Assembly: GCA_013397935.1 (NCBI GenBank)
Contig: VZRN01001860.1
Coordinates: 160,314-224,313, forward strand
DNA from: Dasyornis broadbenti
Taxonomy: Eukaryota; Chordata; Aves; Passeriformes; Dasyornithidae
DNA: 64,000 nt
Reading direction: 5' to 3'
Shown here: piece after piece, positions 1 through 12,700 of the stretch
Position numbering within the stretch: the first letter of the stretch is position 1
How the letters are laid out: each line of letters begins with the position of its first letter
Notes under the pieces: generated by a model
Databases searched by the model: none
The model's input: only the letters and a program-made list of their open reading frames with translations
Told to the model about the DNA's origin: nothing
Position numbers and translations under genes: made by a program

Positions 1-627
1 AACAACAATTTTCCTAATGTACCTAGCACTAGTTCCCTCAACAAAGCAAACTGTGTTTCACAAGTATAATTGCTTCTGTACTGGAGCTTTGGCTAGTATA
101 AAATCATTGCTATGGTATAAGGGTTTAACAGCAACTAGGCTGTTTTCTAGGGCTTATATTGTTCAAATAACACTGCTGAAGACAAGGTAAGTACTCATCA
201 GTATAAATTGTTAGGCTTTCTTATACTCAACTTAATAACAGTCAAATTTACTTGTCAGACAAAAGTGATTTTCAATCAAGAAAAATGAAAACTGAATCAC
301 GATTTCACCCTGAGTTCCAATGAGAAATTTAGTCTTTAAGTGAAAATTAATTTAGGTTTGTGCTTCCCCACCTACCCACCATGTATTCACCACATTTAAC
401 ATGCACACTTGGCTAACATTTGTCAAGAAAATAATCAGTACATCCAGCTACTTTAAAACTCTATTATCATGGCCCTATATGTCGACTTAGAAAACCATAT
501 GAAAAAAGCCAGTCAAATTCTTGGAATTATGGCACAGCTGAAAACCATTCCAATTGAAAGACCTCTTTTTGCTAAGATGAAGTTATAGGAAAAGGCCCTT
601 GGCATGAAAGAGGAGTTATTTTCTTAC
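1..627 (-). other. DAPK1 intron after exon M (partial)
   Basis: AT-rich, stop-filled in all frames, with no ankyrin-like coding sequence. The intron runs off the window. Confidence 0.85.
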
Positions 628-726
628 CTTATCCTTAATATCCAAAGGACATTCATTATCACTGAGAAATTTCAGTGTTTCTACGTGACCATGTCGAGAA
701 GCCCAATAGATTGCATTAGATCCAGC
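628..726 (-). CDS. DAPK1: DAPK1 exon M, ankyrin repeat 2, residues 411-443 (last exon in window)
   Basis: The 99-nt phase 0-0 exon encodes a second complete 33-residue ankyrin repeat: AGSNAIYWASRHGHVETL, then CPLDIKDK at its end. The donor is GTAAGA. The next exon should lie left of the window edge, because no continuation is seen in 1-627. Confidence 0.96.
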
Positions 727-3700
727 CTGACAAAAATATTTCATTTCAGATGTTATTGATCAATTTAAGATCCTAATTCTAAATTTTCAGCTGAGATATA
801 CATGCATTGAGATGTACACAGACACACTGAGAAGCTATTCAAGCTTATATGAACACATTCACTTTAAAAAAAAAATTCAGATTGGTTCAACAACCCTACA
901 TATCAACAGTGACAACAAAAACCTCTCTATGCAAGGATGATTAACAGGATTACTAACTGTTTGCAAGGATAATCCTCTTCTCCCTTGTTAGGGAGTTCTT
1001 TGGAAAGAACAGTCATGAGATAAAACCTTTCTTCTGCTTACTTACTTTACCATCTATTAGATGGAGAAGCAGAAAGTTCTTCAAGGTTGCTTTAAACGAA
1101 TTGTTACAGCACATTTTGAAAAAAAGCTTGTTGCAAAGCATATCCTCCATTAAAGATGAATTTCTGTTGTAATATTCCCCATGGCTAAAATATTCATTTA
1201 TCATTGTATATTAAATAAAGTTCACCATTGTGTTTTAGGGCAATCACTGATTTGTACTAACTGAGGTGGTTTTATAAGCACGAACTACATTTTAAGATTA
1301 GTGTAATTCAAATTATTTCAGCTAATAAAGTGATGAAAATCAGAGGATATGTATTAGTAACAAACGTCATTGCTAAAGACTTGCTTTTATGTTTTTGCTG
1401 TGGATGACAGAAAACAGGATCTACAGCTCAGAGTTTTTAATTTCCAGTACCACTTGGTCTGAATTGGTTGTCTCCTGCTAACTGTACTGAAAAACTTATA
1501 AAGAGCAGTTGAAAAAGCAGAACCCCAAACCTTATCTTGAACATCAATACGAGATCCACGTTTTAAAAGCAACTGAAGCATCTGAATGTTTCCACAACCG
1601 GCAGCAATCAGTAGTGGAGGTGTTCCATGCTAACAGTGAAATACAAGCAAGAATGATATAATTAATTTTTGAAGGATTAAGAAAACAGTGGAATAGAAGA
1701 TAGGCATTGAATGGCATTTCTGGATTTCCACTTTGAAATCAGGTCTTCAGGAAATATAGTATGAAAATAATTTATTCCTGTGTTCAAAAAAATTTATTGC
1801 ACAGCAATTTTCCATATTTTGGGGATGAATTCATGATATATCACACAGTAAATGTATACTTTTTAAATTAGGGATATTAATGGTAAGCTCTCATTTGCCT
1901 CATTTGGCAAGAACATTCCCCTTTGCAATCTCTTTGCAGCTGCCACACCACCTCAGACACAAGCCATCGGCTACATCTAGGGAAGTTAAGTGGGACTGCA
2001 CCACTAAAACAAAAAATACAGTGATTTCTTAAGCAGTTCAAGACCCCCATCACAGTAAAATAACATACATTTTACTTCTGTACTGATCTTCATAAACGTT
2101 TCTGAAAGTACATTGTAATGAAGGTCACTATAACCACGTAAAAAAGTGAAAACTAGAGCAGAGATTATTTATTCAAAGTCAAACTGCAAAGCCAGCACAA
2201 GAACTTCAGTCTCTTGGCCTCAGATCCAAGATTCCTGTTAGTGCAGCAACAGTGCATTGAAATACTGTAGTGGACAAGTAATTTCATTACTGAAAATGAA
2301 CACCACCATCTAACATGTTCACATAACCCAGTTCCGCAGTTTGGAGCTTCTGTTTCTAACAATGCTTCACCAAGTCAGTTTTGGCAGTCTGGTTATTCCT
2401 AAGTATTCTGCCATCTTCATCTGCCACAAGAAACAACTGAAACCAAGAGCGAAGGCTGATATTTCACACACCACAGTTCCTGACAATAGATTTGAGTTAT
2501 ACTTTTGGGAGGCTTAGGCAAAAAAATCCCATCTTGGGCTCCATTTTAATGTATCTTGAGAAGATGGAACAAAAAACACATTAAAATTTCTCCTAGAAAA
2601 AAGGCAGAATTATTTCTCATTCCCTTGCCTTTTCATTTCAGGTGTTACATTTCTATTTCACAACCACACTGCTCTATCCAACAGGGTGGTAGCTAGTCCC
2701 CCACAGACCTCATACCTCAACACAGACCCACACTACCTTGTTGGGTTGATTGACATCGTAATTTGTCAGAGATCCCAGAAGGTGCTGTAATCCAGGAACA
2801 TTGTCATCATTGATGGCATGAATAATAGCTTTCATCACAAAAGAATCTTCCTCATCCTTGCAATTAAATGAGAAAGAAGAAAAATTGTTAGCTTTAAGAA
2901 AAAATTCCTATCTAAATGGCTGCCAAGACATCTAAAAAAATTAAATCCTAAATTTTTTGAAGTACTTTTTAAATAAAAGAGTGCTTCAGTTGCAAGTTGT
3001 AATCCTTCATGAAGCATATGGCTAATGTGTACACGTTATTTGAAAACCCACATCAAAATCCCCCCCACTTTTTCTAGTAAAATATGCTTCCCTCTTCTTC
3101 ACACACAAACCCGTTACTCTATGATATTTCACATAGGTTTCTTTTATTAGGTGTATTTTTTTTTTCCCTCATAGGAAAAATAAACTATAGATTTCAATAG
3201 AAGAAATACTTGCATAAAATTAAATTAATTCTGTGCACACATGTGAACATTAAAAAGCCCAAGAGGTGCATGAATAGCAACTGGAATATCAGGTTTCACA
3301 CCATCCACAAATATGGCACAGGAAAGGTCCAAGCTTTCATCTATTCAAATGGATCAGTTAAAAATCTAGAACGTAAGTAATGAGCCTAGATACCTCTGCA
3401 GGTGCAACTTTCTTTCTCTCCTATGAACTAGAGTTTCAAAGAACTGAAATTCACAGAGCCCATTATTTGGATTGCTCTTACCTCCTCCCTCCTGAGGTTT
3501 CAGATTATTTAGGACACTAACATTGGGCTATAATCCTTTCTGCTGGAACACAAGTGTGAAATGCTGATCCAGTGTTAAAAGGCATACAGATAACTGAGGT
3601 GGCGGGGCATGTGGGCAGGGAAAGGAGAGCAAGAGGAGGAGAACAAAGAGCACAGAAGCCAAAAGATAAGAGAAGGAAAAGTGGAAACATGAGCATGGAG

Positions 3701-6700
3701 TTGCACAGGAGGGACACAGAGAATACAGTTTGCTTGAAAAGGGCTTTGCAGAATTTTTGAAGTTTGATCCTATTAATGCACAGAAAAGATGATATTCCCC
3801 AGCTCTAAACATATTAACACACATTCTTTGCTGATCACATGGAATTTGTGAAGTGTCTACTAAAACTTGTAGAGAAAGCTAAGAAGAATGCTTTTGGATT
3901 TATAAGCATTTGTAATTACAAAACTTAAAACAATTGCTCCTAACTACTGAACTCTAGTCACACTTAATACCACAAACTGAATACTGGCCAATTTTAAAGT
4001 TTCCTCCTTAAATAACTGCTTGTTGTGACACTGCTGTCTAGCATTCATTAGATTTAAGAGGTGATTTTGAATGTTTGGGGGAAAAAAAAGGAGTATAAGG
4101 AATATTATTTTAGTCTACCCCATGATGATGTAAATGATGCGTAAAATTCAGATGCCACTTTTTCACTATATAATTGTTTCAGTACAAAAGAGTCCTCATC
4201 AATCAAACTTCAAGAGCAAGACAAAAATTTTTGACACCAGCTATCAGCCTCAACATGATAAGTTAAATGTCAAGGTTTCAAAACGCAGAAGATCAAATTA
4301 TGGATAACTGAACTCTGTAGCCTTAAAATCTATTTCTTCCTACTTATGAGATTAGTCAATTATGCAAATTTTCAGGAGCCTAATATTTCTGTTAGTTAGC
4401 AACTGGCAAAGTTCATATGTGATAAAGCATTCTTACTATGTAAGAGCACACTTACCAGAGTATCATCACTTCGAGCGACACTCATGCTACTTCTGGACAA
4501 GAAAGATCTTGATAATCTTTGGCACAAGGATATTAAGCGCACTGATTGCTTTATAAAAATAATAAGAAAATAGCTATATGTAAAAAAATTAGATACTTCT
4601 GATAGGATGCTATTGAAGAGATTTTAAAGGACTTAGCAAAACAAATTGATGTCTGACTTCAACACCCCCCATCTGCTTTTTATATGGAGTTTGAAACTTC
4701 AACTTCTTTTGTCATTTATAATCCAGCAGAAGCACAAAGCAAACAATCCACACACAAACATTTATATGCAGATAATTTACGAAGAAGTCCTCTCCCATAC
4801 TACCATACTCATTTACTAATTCTTTATTAATTTATTCCCAGTGACGGAGGAATGTGTTTCTTCTTCCTTCTTTTCCATACACTGACATTTCCCTGGAATA
4901 GGCAATGCTACTGCATTTGTTTATCACCAACATTTTTAAATGTTATTGAATGCCTTACTTTCCATTTTCGTCGTGCTGCAAACTTTTTGAACTTCTCCAT
5001 ATTCACTGCAGAAGCTTTTCTGCTAAGTGCTTGCTGGGTGTCCTTTGGCTATGAGCAAAAGGAAAATAAAAAGCTGTTCTAAAAAATCCCATGATTTCTG
5101 TATATAACACTCTGTCCCGCAGTGATGACTTCCACTTACATTATAATAGCATTCCAATCATACTCTAATAATAAAGTAATTGTAAGCTCATAATTTTAAC
5201 ATCCACACTCTAGTGTGGCATACAGATGGAATCTTATGAGAAAATGCCATAAGGAAAATCCAAACCTAAGAATGCAATACTAAAATGTTCTTTTTCATTT
5301 TAAACAAAAAAAACCCCTCAAACATCAGAACATTCAGCCTTGTCCTTCGCCTCCCTCTATGATGTAGGCATTTGATTTTCAAGATAAATCCTGTCTTCTG
5401 GGAAGATTTCCTGACATTTTAAATGCAGTCAAGCTTCATTACCATCTCAGTGTGACCACCCAGATGCTGCCAAACAATTAGCCCCTCTCCCTAAAAAATC
5501 ACATTCCACCTACCACTCCAGCAAGTTCCAAGACTGCATCTTTTCAAATTTCTCATGGGCTAATACTAAGCACCAATGACTAGTGGAGTATAACAAATTT
5601 TGCATTTTATGGTCCCGTTCTTGAAGTCCTTTTTGTGGAGATATAGAATCATGGAAAGGCTTGGATTGGAAGGGAGTTAGTTTCAACCTTCCCTGCCATG
5701 GAAGTGCAGGTAGGAAAAGAGGATATGACCAGTGGAATGGGAAGCAAATGGTTGGATATAAGATACAAACGCAAGTAACAACAACAAAACAATGTGTCTC
5801 TTTGCAGGAGTGTGGACGTTGGTGCAAGAGACACAACTTGGACAATGCTTGTTTTAGTGGTTTAAAATATCATGTCAGTATGTTCCACACATTTGAACTA
5901 TTTCAGATTATTGCAGCAAAAAGTCAGCAAAGCATGGTCAAATTTGTAGTTTGGCATATTGGTGTAGAAAGATCTGCCCTCAGATGATGTCCTGAGAACT
6001 GGAGCAGCTGTGGCACAGATAAATATTCTGCTAACTCATTCTCTAGGAAGTGGAATGTGATCAAATACCCACTGTGCGGCCCCACATCCTGGGAAATCAA
6101 TGGCACCGAATGGATTTACTACTCACAACCAGAATGTGATATAGAGTTTACAAAAATTAATTGCCAGGTGCTACCACACACATTAAGAAGAATGATAGGT
6201 GCCATTTTCTCCCTCTCAACCTAGGAGCATCACAACAGCTCAATCCAAACCAAACACTGAAACCCTGAAGGAGGAAGTGGACCACCAACCCACATCAACT
6301 GCTCGCTTCAATCTAAAGGGGAAGGACAGAAGAGAGATTGCTCTGTCTTTCCCAGTCTAAATAAGGGGGTGAGAAGAATAAAAATTAGAGGGAGTTTGAC
6401 CGGATTCAGAGACTGCATCTTGGTCAATGAAACACTATCTGAAGGTTAGTTTCTCTGCCTGAGCATGAATTTAATTTCCATAGGGGGCTACTTCCCTACT
6501 GCTGACTTACATAAAGCCCATCTATTAATGAAGCCCACATTCTACCTGTGTTAGCTTTCATACAGACAGTTTTCCAAAGCAGTAAATTACATTAAACAAT
6601 TATGACAATTTTCCATGTTAAGGAACTTGAAAAGTATGAAATTAAGAATGATTAAAAACAGGATACCAGAGAATGAATGGGATGCTAACCTTGATCCAAG

Positions 6701-9700
6701 GATGCAGCAAACTGTCTTGAATAGTCATTCTCTTCCTTAAAGAGAATAAAACATAGAACTGTTTCAGATATTAAAAAATGCATACTGTTTTATGCTTATA
6801 AAACTAATATCTCAAAATATCATGTAAATTGAAATACTAGAAATACGAGTACGATGCACAAGAAAAACAACTCACTTTGGATCCTTGACTAGAAGTCTTC
6901 GTATAAAGTCTTTAGCTAGGGCACTGGTATTACTGAAGAATTCTTCTTCAAATTCATAATTCACAGCAGACACATTTGCCAATGTTTCCTGTTTGGTTTC
7001 TCCAAGAAATGGAGATGCACCACTTAGACTGCAAGAAAGACAGAATATTCCTCTCAATATGTGTTGTAACATTGCAGCTTCAACACTCTGAGATCAAATA
7101 ACAGTAGAAAGCAAATACTTTTCGTTTTAAGGTTGCAAATGTACTTTCAGGAAGATGTGATGTAGCAGGGCAAAAAACTGCTGTAATTTCAAAGAATACT
7201 GGTTAAGATATAGCTGTAGGAAAGTCACCTACAGATTTGAAGACAGTTTTCCATGCTAGCTCAATGCTGATTAATGGCAATTCTTTCAATAATTGTACTA
7301 TTGCTTTTATGTTAATACAAAATGAATCATGATGTGCAATCAAAATGGTTTGATTTGTACAGACACCACCAAAAACCCAGAGGATAGAATTAGAATTAAA
7401 AACCAACAGCATTTGCAAGAAACACCCATAGATTTTGGTACTTACAGAATATAAGTTATTACACCAATGCTCCTGGATTGAAGGAAAAACAAACAAAAAA
7501 AGGATGAGGGAGAGGAGAGAAAAATAGATGGAAAGAGAGAGGAGAGAAAAAAAAAAGGTTAGAACATAAGCATAGTCATGAAAGATTTATTGCAAGTAAG
7601 ATCTGATAACTTACCACATATCTGCTTCAAGACCAAGAGGCTCATAATTTACTATTTCAGGAGCTAAAGGAAAAAGTAGCAAGATAAGTATCTAGTCAAA
7701 GAACAGATATAAGTCTCACTCTGAGTCTATGCATGTCAGCGATAATAAGCTAAGATGCTGATAGACAAAAACACTTCAATGCAAATTTAAGTTGAAATCA
7801 AATGCCGGAAATTGTTTATTTAAATTTCAAAATGTAATGAATTACACACAAATTTCATAATCTGTAAATCAGCCAAACCAAGCTAAGCCACAAACACTGT
7901 TTCACAGACTGAAAAAGAATAGTTAGAAGAAACAAGTTTTCTCACCAACAAACTCTGGCGTTCCAAAGATATTTTTGAATTCGTTTCCAAAGTCAATTTT
8001 GTGTGCTAAACCAAAGTCAATAATCTTGATTCGAGGCTTTGGTACATTCCTGTCCAACAACATTATGTTTTCAGGCTTTGAGAAGAAGAGGGAAAGAAAG
8101 AGAGATTACACATAGCTATAAACTGTGGACCAGTATTCTTCAGCACTGAACATTTCTCTTTACCTCCTTTAGACTCTTGAATTGTGTTTCAGGCAGAAAA
8201 ATACTCTCTTCCTGTTATGATCTAACATATGCTAAAAGTTAACTACAGTAAATTAGGATTTCATGTTGATGCTGGAGCGCCATGATTTCCACAAGGCCAA
8301 GATTTTACTTCTTGTGGATACCTCAGTGGCAGTTTTCATGTGGACTGACCCCAAGTGAAACACACTGTCCCCAGTAAAGTCACAGCCCCTGCGCTACAGC
8401 CATTCCCACACTGCTGGGAGCTTGCAGGGAACAAAACAACATAAACTAATTACTGGGTTTGATTTACATAAGTCCCTTAAAGAGCTTTCTTTCACACCAC
8501 ATAAGCAATCAGGGATGTGTATCTTGTCGCCTTTGGATCTTCCAGGGAAACCTCTGGAGTGGTCCAGCTCCCAGATTTTAAGGCTCAACGTACTTAACAA
8601 AATGAAAAAGAGCAGATTCTTCTGTCTTTTCTAGCTTATTTTGAAATATGGACTTTATATTACTTTACATCAAATATCTGCAAAGCCAGAACAAGGAAGA
8701 TGAAATTTCAGTATTATCAGCAAAGGGACCTGCTTCCACACTGCATCTCTTTAACGAGCACACAGATTAGTCTCCATATCCTGTCATGTCCATAAGCTGG
8801 TGTGCTCTGAAGAGGTCCTGTAGCTACATTCATCCTGTTCAGAGCCTTGAGGGCTTCTGGAGTCATTAAGGACAGCTCTTCGTTGTCACCCTTCTTTTAC
8901 CTTTCTTTTCCAATCACAGGGTCTGATATGTGCAAGTGTAATGTTCTTCATTTCCTCCCTGCATTTCTGTTGCATACTTTTGCTGATCTGCACATTTTAA
9001 TTCTTGCTGCCTACTTTAATGCACAAATTTTTGGTATCCAGTGTATCCAAAGATGACTTGTTCAATTACAAACACACTGGCAAAAATTCACATTTCATAC
9101 TCTGAGAAATACGTTCCTTTCTAGCTTTACAATTTTTTCTCTTGCTGACTATCATACAAAGACCAAATATATTACTGAGGTGATGAGGGTGAAACTGGAA
9201 AAGGTATGTTTACCTTGAAATCCATTCCCCTCCCTACCTCATCCTCCTTTCAGAACCACATTTCAATTGTAATGAAATAATCATGCCTACTTTTTCACTT
9301 ATAGACATAGCTGCCCACTTTAGCAGACTTCAGGGAATATTTAGTTGCCTACCTTAGAAAAAAAATCTTATGGGGGGAAAAGATCCTGAAATTGAAATAT
9401 TAAAAAGTAGTTGCTGAATTTAGATACCAAAAGCTCTGCTTTCATTATCAAAAGGATGCGATTAACAGCTTTTCTGAAAACAAACAAAAAAGCCACAAAG
9501 AGAAAAAAACCAGAAGATAAATAATCTGCTGTCTGCTCCACAAAAAACCTTGTATACAACTCTGTGCAGTTTCAATTAAGTGCCTTAGAAAAAAACAACT
9601 TAGAAAAGGCATCTTGTTCAGAATGTTTCACCCAGATCCCATTCACATTAAAAAAACCCATAACATAGTCCTCATTTTTATTTCAGGTTTGCTTTCTCAG

Positions 9701-12700
9701 AATGGTTTGAATTTCGTCAGAATCTGCCACTTCCACTGAAGAATCTTACATTAGAAACAGACAGGAATGATTTACAGTCCAGTAACTTCTTTAACTTAAC
9801 TTTCAGCTCAGTGACTGAGCTTTCCCCTGTCTGTGTAAGCTAGCAAAACAAAACCATGGCCAAGATCTGCATGATGACTGATTTGTGGCTAGAATTACAA
9901 AGGACTTTAATGGATGTTGCTTACAGTTGTTGAAGTTTTTATCTGCTCAACACACCTTAAGATCAAAGTGGGCAATTTGCAGAGAGTGGAGATACTGAAC
10001 ACCATTAAGTATCTGTTTGAGAAATTCTGTGGCTTCCTCCTCCGTGAGAGATTCTTTTTCAGCTAAGAAGTCGAAGAGCTCCCCACCTGCAACACTTGGA
10101 GAGCAGAAGCAGAGTTATTGACAAGCTTGCTTTAACTGACGGTTCCTTTTAGCACAGCTGCTCTCAAACCAACCTTGAAAAGAATCCTGAAAGGATCCTT
10201 AAGGCTTTAAAGTTGCCAATATCAGAAAATATGATGAAAATTACTTAATTCAATACCCAAAAGAGTTACTTCCCCCCTCCTCCTGAAAAGAATACAGTAA
10301 AGAGTCTTACTTTCAGACAAAAAAAAAAGTTTAAAAAACTCAAACAAACATGGTTGACAGTATCTAAATTTAAATGAAGCAAATGCCTCCTACTCTCTAT
10401 ATGCACATTTAAAAGAATAAAATTAAATATGAACTAAGGAGACTCAAAACATACTAATGTAATGGGACATTACATTAGCTCGAAAATAAAACACGAATTT
10501 GCTCATATCAGTAAAACATCAGATTTCTACACCGCCATTGAAAAATACAAAATTTAAAGGTTACTTTGAAATAGTTATTGGCAGCTGTCCTACTATTCAG
10601 TTTCCAAATTCCTCAGAGCATTCAACTCTTGGAATACATGATCTGTTCTTTGAAATACTGTATTACATGCAGCACCTATATTGTGTTTGTACTCTAACAT
10701 GATGACACCTTTTCTACAATGGAAAGCCCTTAAGACTATTTCCAATAAGTGTTCTAGCTGCACAGCAGAAAGAAGAGAGATAAGAGAGGGTACATAAGCA
10801 CATCTGGATTTTTTTGCATCTGAGAGAGACAGGAATAAAGTGAAGATGACCCTCTTCTCAGCTCAGTCAAGCAGCTCTTGACTCAGTCAACAGTATAAAG
10901 AGATACTGAAGTGACAGGAAACAGAACTACAGCTATTAAATAGCAGTCAAACACCTTTCAGCTGAAGGACATACAAGGAGATGACTACTCACTGTGGCAA
11001 ACTGCTTTTCCCACCTGTGAAAGCAGGACTATTACTTAAAAATGTCTTAGAGGTTGCAAAAATGGTCATGATATCCCCTCTATTTTGCCTTGTAATGATA
11101 TTAAAACAGTTTCAAAAAGTGTAACCTAATTTTTGTTGCATTTCTGCAGGGAAGAAAATAATATGTTAATGATTTAAAGCTCTGATTATGAAACATGATG
11201 CAATTAACATCTAACAAAAGGTAAATAGTTTGCACAAATTTCTGGAAATACATTTGACTTCTTTATCATGTCTACTTTTTAAGAGACCTAATCTGCATTA
11301 TTGTAATGCAAATTGCATGAAAAGTGTATTTTAATGAGTTCTTGGAGCTTTCATTGAGCTGTCTAGACAATAATGAGAGTATTGTTTTGGGTATTATTTG
11401 TGTTGTAATATTTTCTGCATGAAAGCAATTATTGAAACAAAGTGCCATTAAAATATAAGAATTATAGACTGGAAGGATGAGAGGTCTTTTTAATAATTTT
11501 TTTATTGTTGTAGAGACATTAAAAAAGAATTCCTAATGATTAAACTCAACTTGTTATTTTACAGAGACCACTCAGAAGCACCTTACAAATGGACACACAT
11601 GCATATTCTCTCATTGTTTGCTTCTGACTAAAAAAAATTAGAAAATATTTTTAGGCTAATGTCTGTATCTCTGCAGCACTGCACTGAACGGTGGCATTCA
11701 TTTCCAATTATTGTGCTAAAGGCCTTAGCATCACGTGAAGCTTACTTCCATGTGTTTACAAGTGGATGTTGGCTGCAGTTGCTGGGAGGCTGTAAACTGG
11801 AGCACAGCCATGCCACATGGAGCAGGCAGACTCACCGTGTCTACTGCCCCAGCCATGGGCAGCTGCGGCAGCAGCCATCACTTGTATGCACTCAGCATGG
11901 CTTGGCACTGGGCTTGCTATCACACTTTGGGGAACCAGGGAAGATGGATCCCCAGCTGACGAAGAGTCTATAAGACTGCACTGAAAGACTGCATCTGGTC
12001 CTGCTTTTCACGCAGCTCACCCATCCCTCAAAACAGCAAAAGCTCCTCCTGGTGCTTAAATCGTTCATCAGCCATCACAAATACAAGAGAAGTACTCAGG
12101 CAGGCGTTTTCAGCAATGCCATCTCCAAGCACTGTGCTGTCCACCCCGCAGTCTCAAACAGACTGTGACAGTGTCACACAGGTGGTGTCATGCTTTATGG
12201 CTGGCAAAGCTTGTCCCTATTCCTGTTGGCATTTTAAAGATATGCAGTTTGTGAAACTTAATAGTCACCTCTGATTATTACTGATTATACACATTCCTTA
12301 TAGACCCAAAAAGAAAGATTTAATTCCCAAAGTTTGTAACTTTTTGAGATATCAGCATTTGCGTAAAATGGAAAGAGCCTCTTCATCTTCTTATCTGCAA
12401 TTATTCCTGTTCTGTACTCCTGAGTACTACTCTTTGTCTGTCTTTGCCACAAGTTAATTGTAGTGACATTTCTTTAATGACTCATCATAAGCCTTATAAT
12501 TGCATGAAATAAAATGTTATCTGTATTTCACAGGTAATAAATATACCTAGTGCTTGCAAATCTCGAAACTGAGGGCCAGAGAAGCTAAAATGCTTGAAAT
12601 GCTTTTTTTTCTTTTTCAAAACTGGAAGTTCATTAGCAAAAGCAGTAGATATCTCCAATCTGTTGTGTGCTTCTTTGATGATAAGTGCTGTCACCCTAAG

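Noticed and set aside
6872..7072. Exon G extended upstream as a 66-codon open frame beginning MLQHILRG
   Set aside because: The part before position 7028 is intron; TTCTTGCAG is a strong acceptor and restores the conserved L210-L211 junction.
6690..10094. Kinase exons belonging to DAPK2 or DAPK3
   Set aside because: The exons continue in frame into the DAPK1-type autoregulatory segment (S289, S308) and ankyrin repeats, which DAPK2 and DAPK3 lack. The residue numbering also matches DAPK1.
10087..10094. Alternative acceptor 8 nt inside exon C (GTTGCAG)
   Set aside because: Using it would shift the reading frame; the upstream AG restores L95 and the conserved VAGGELF.
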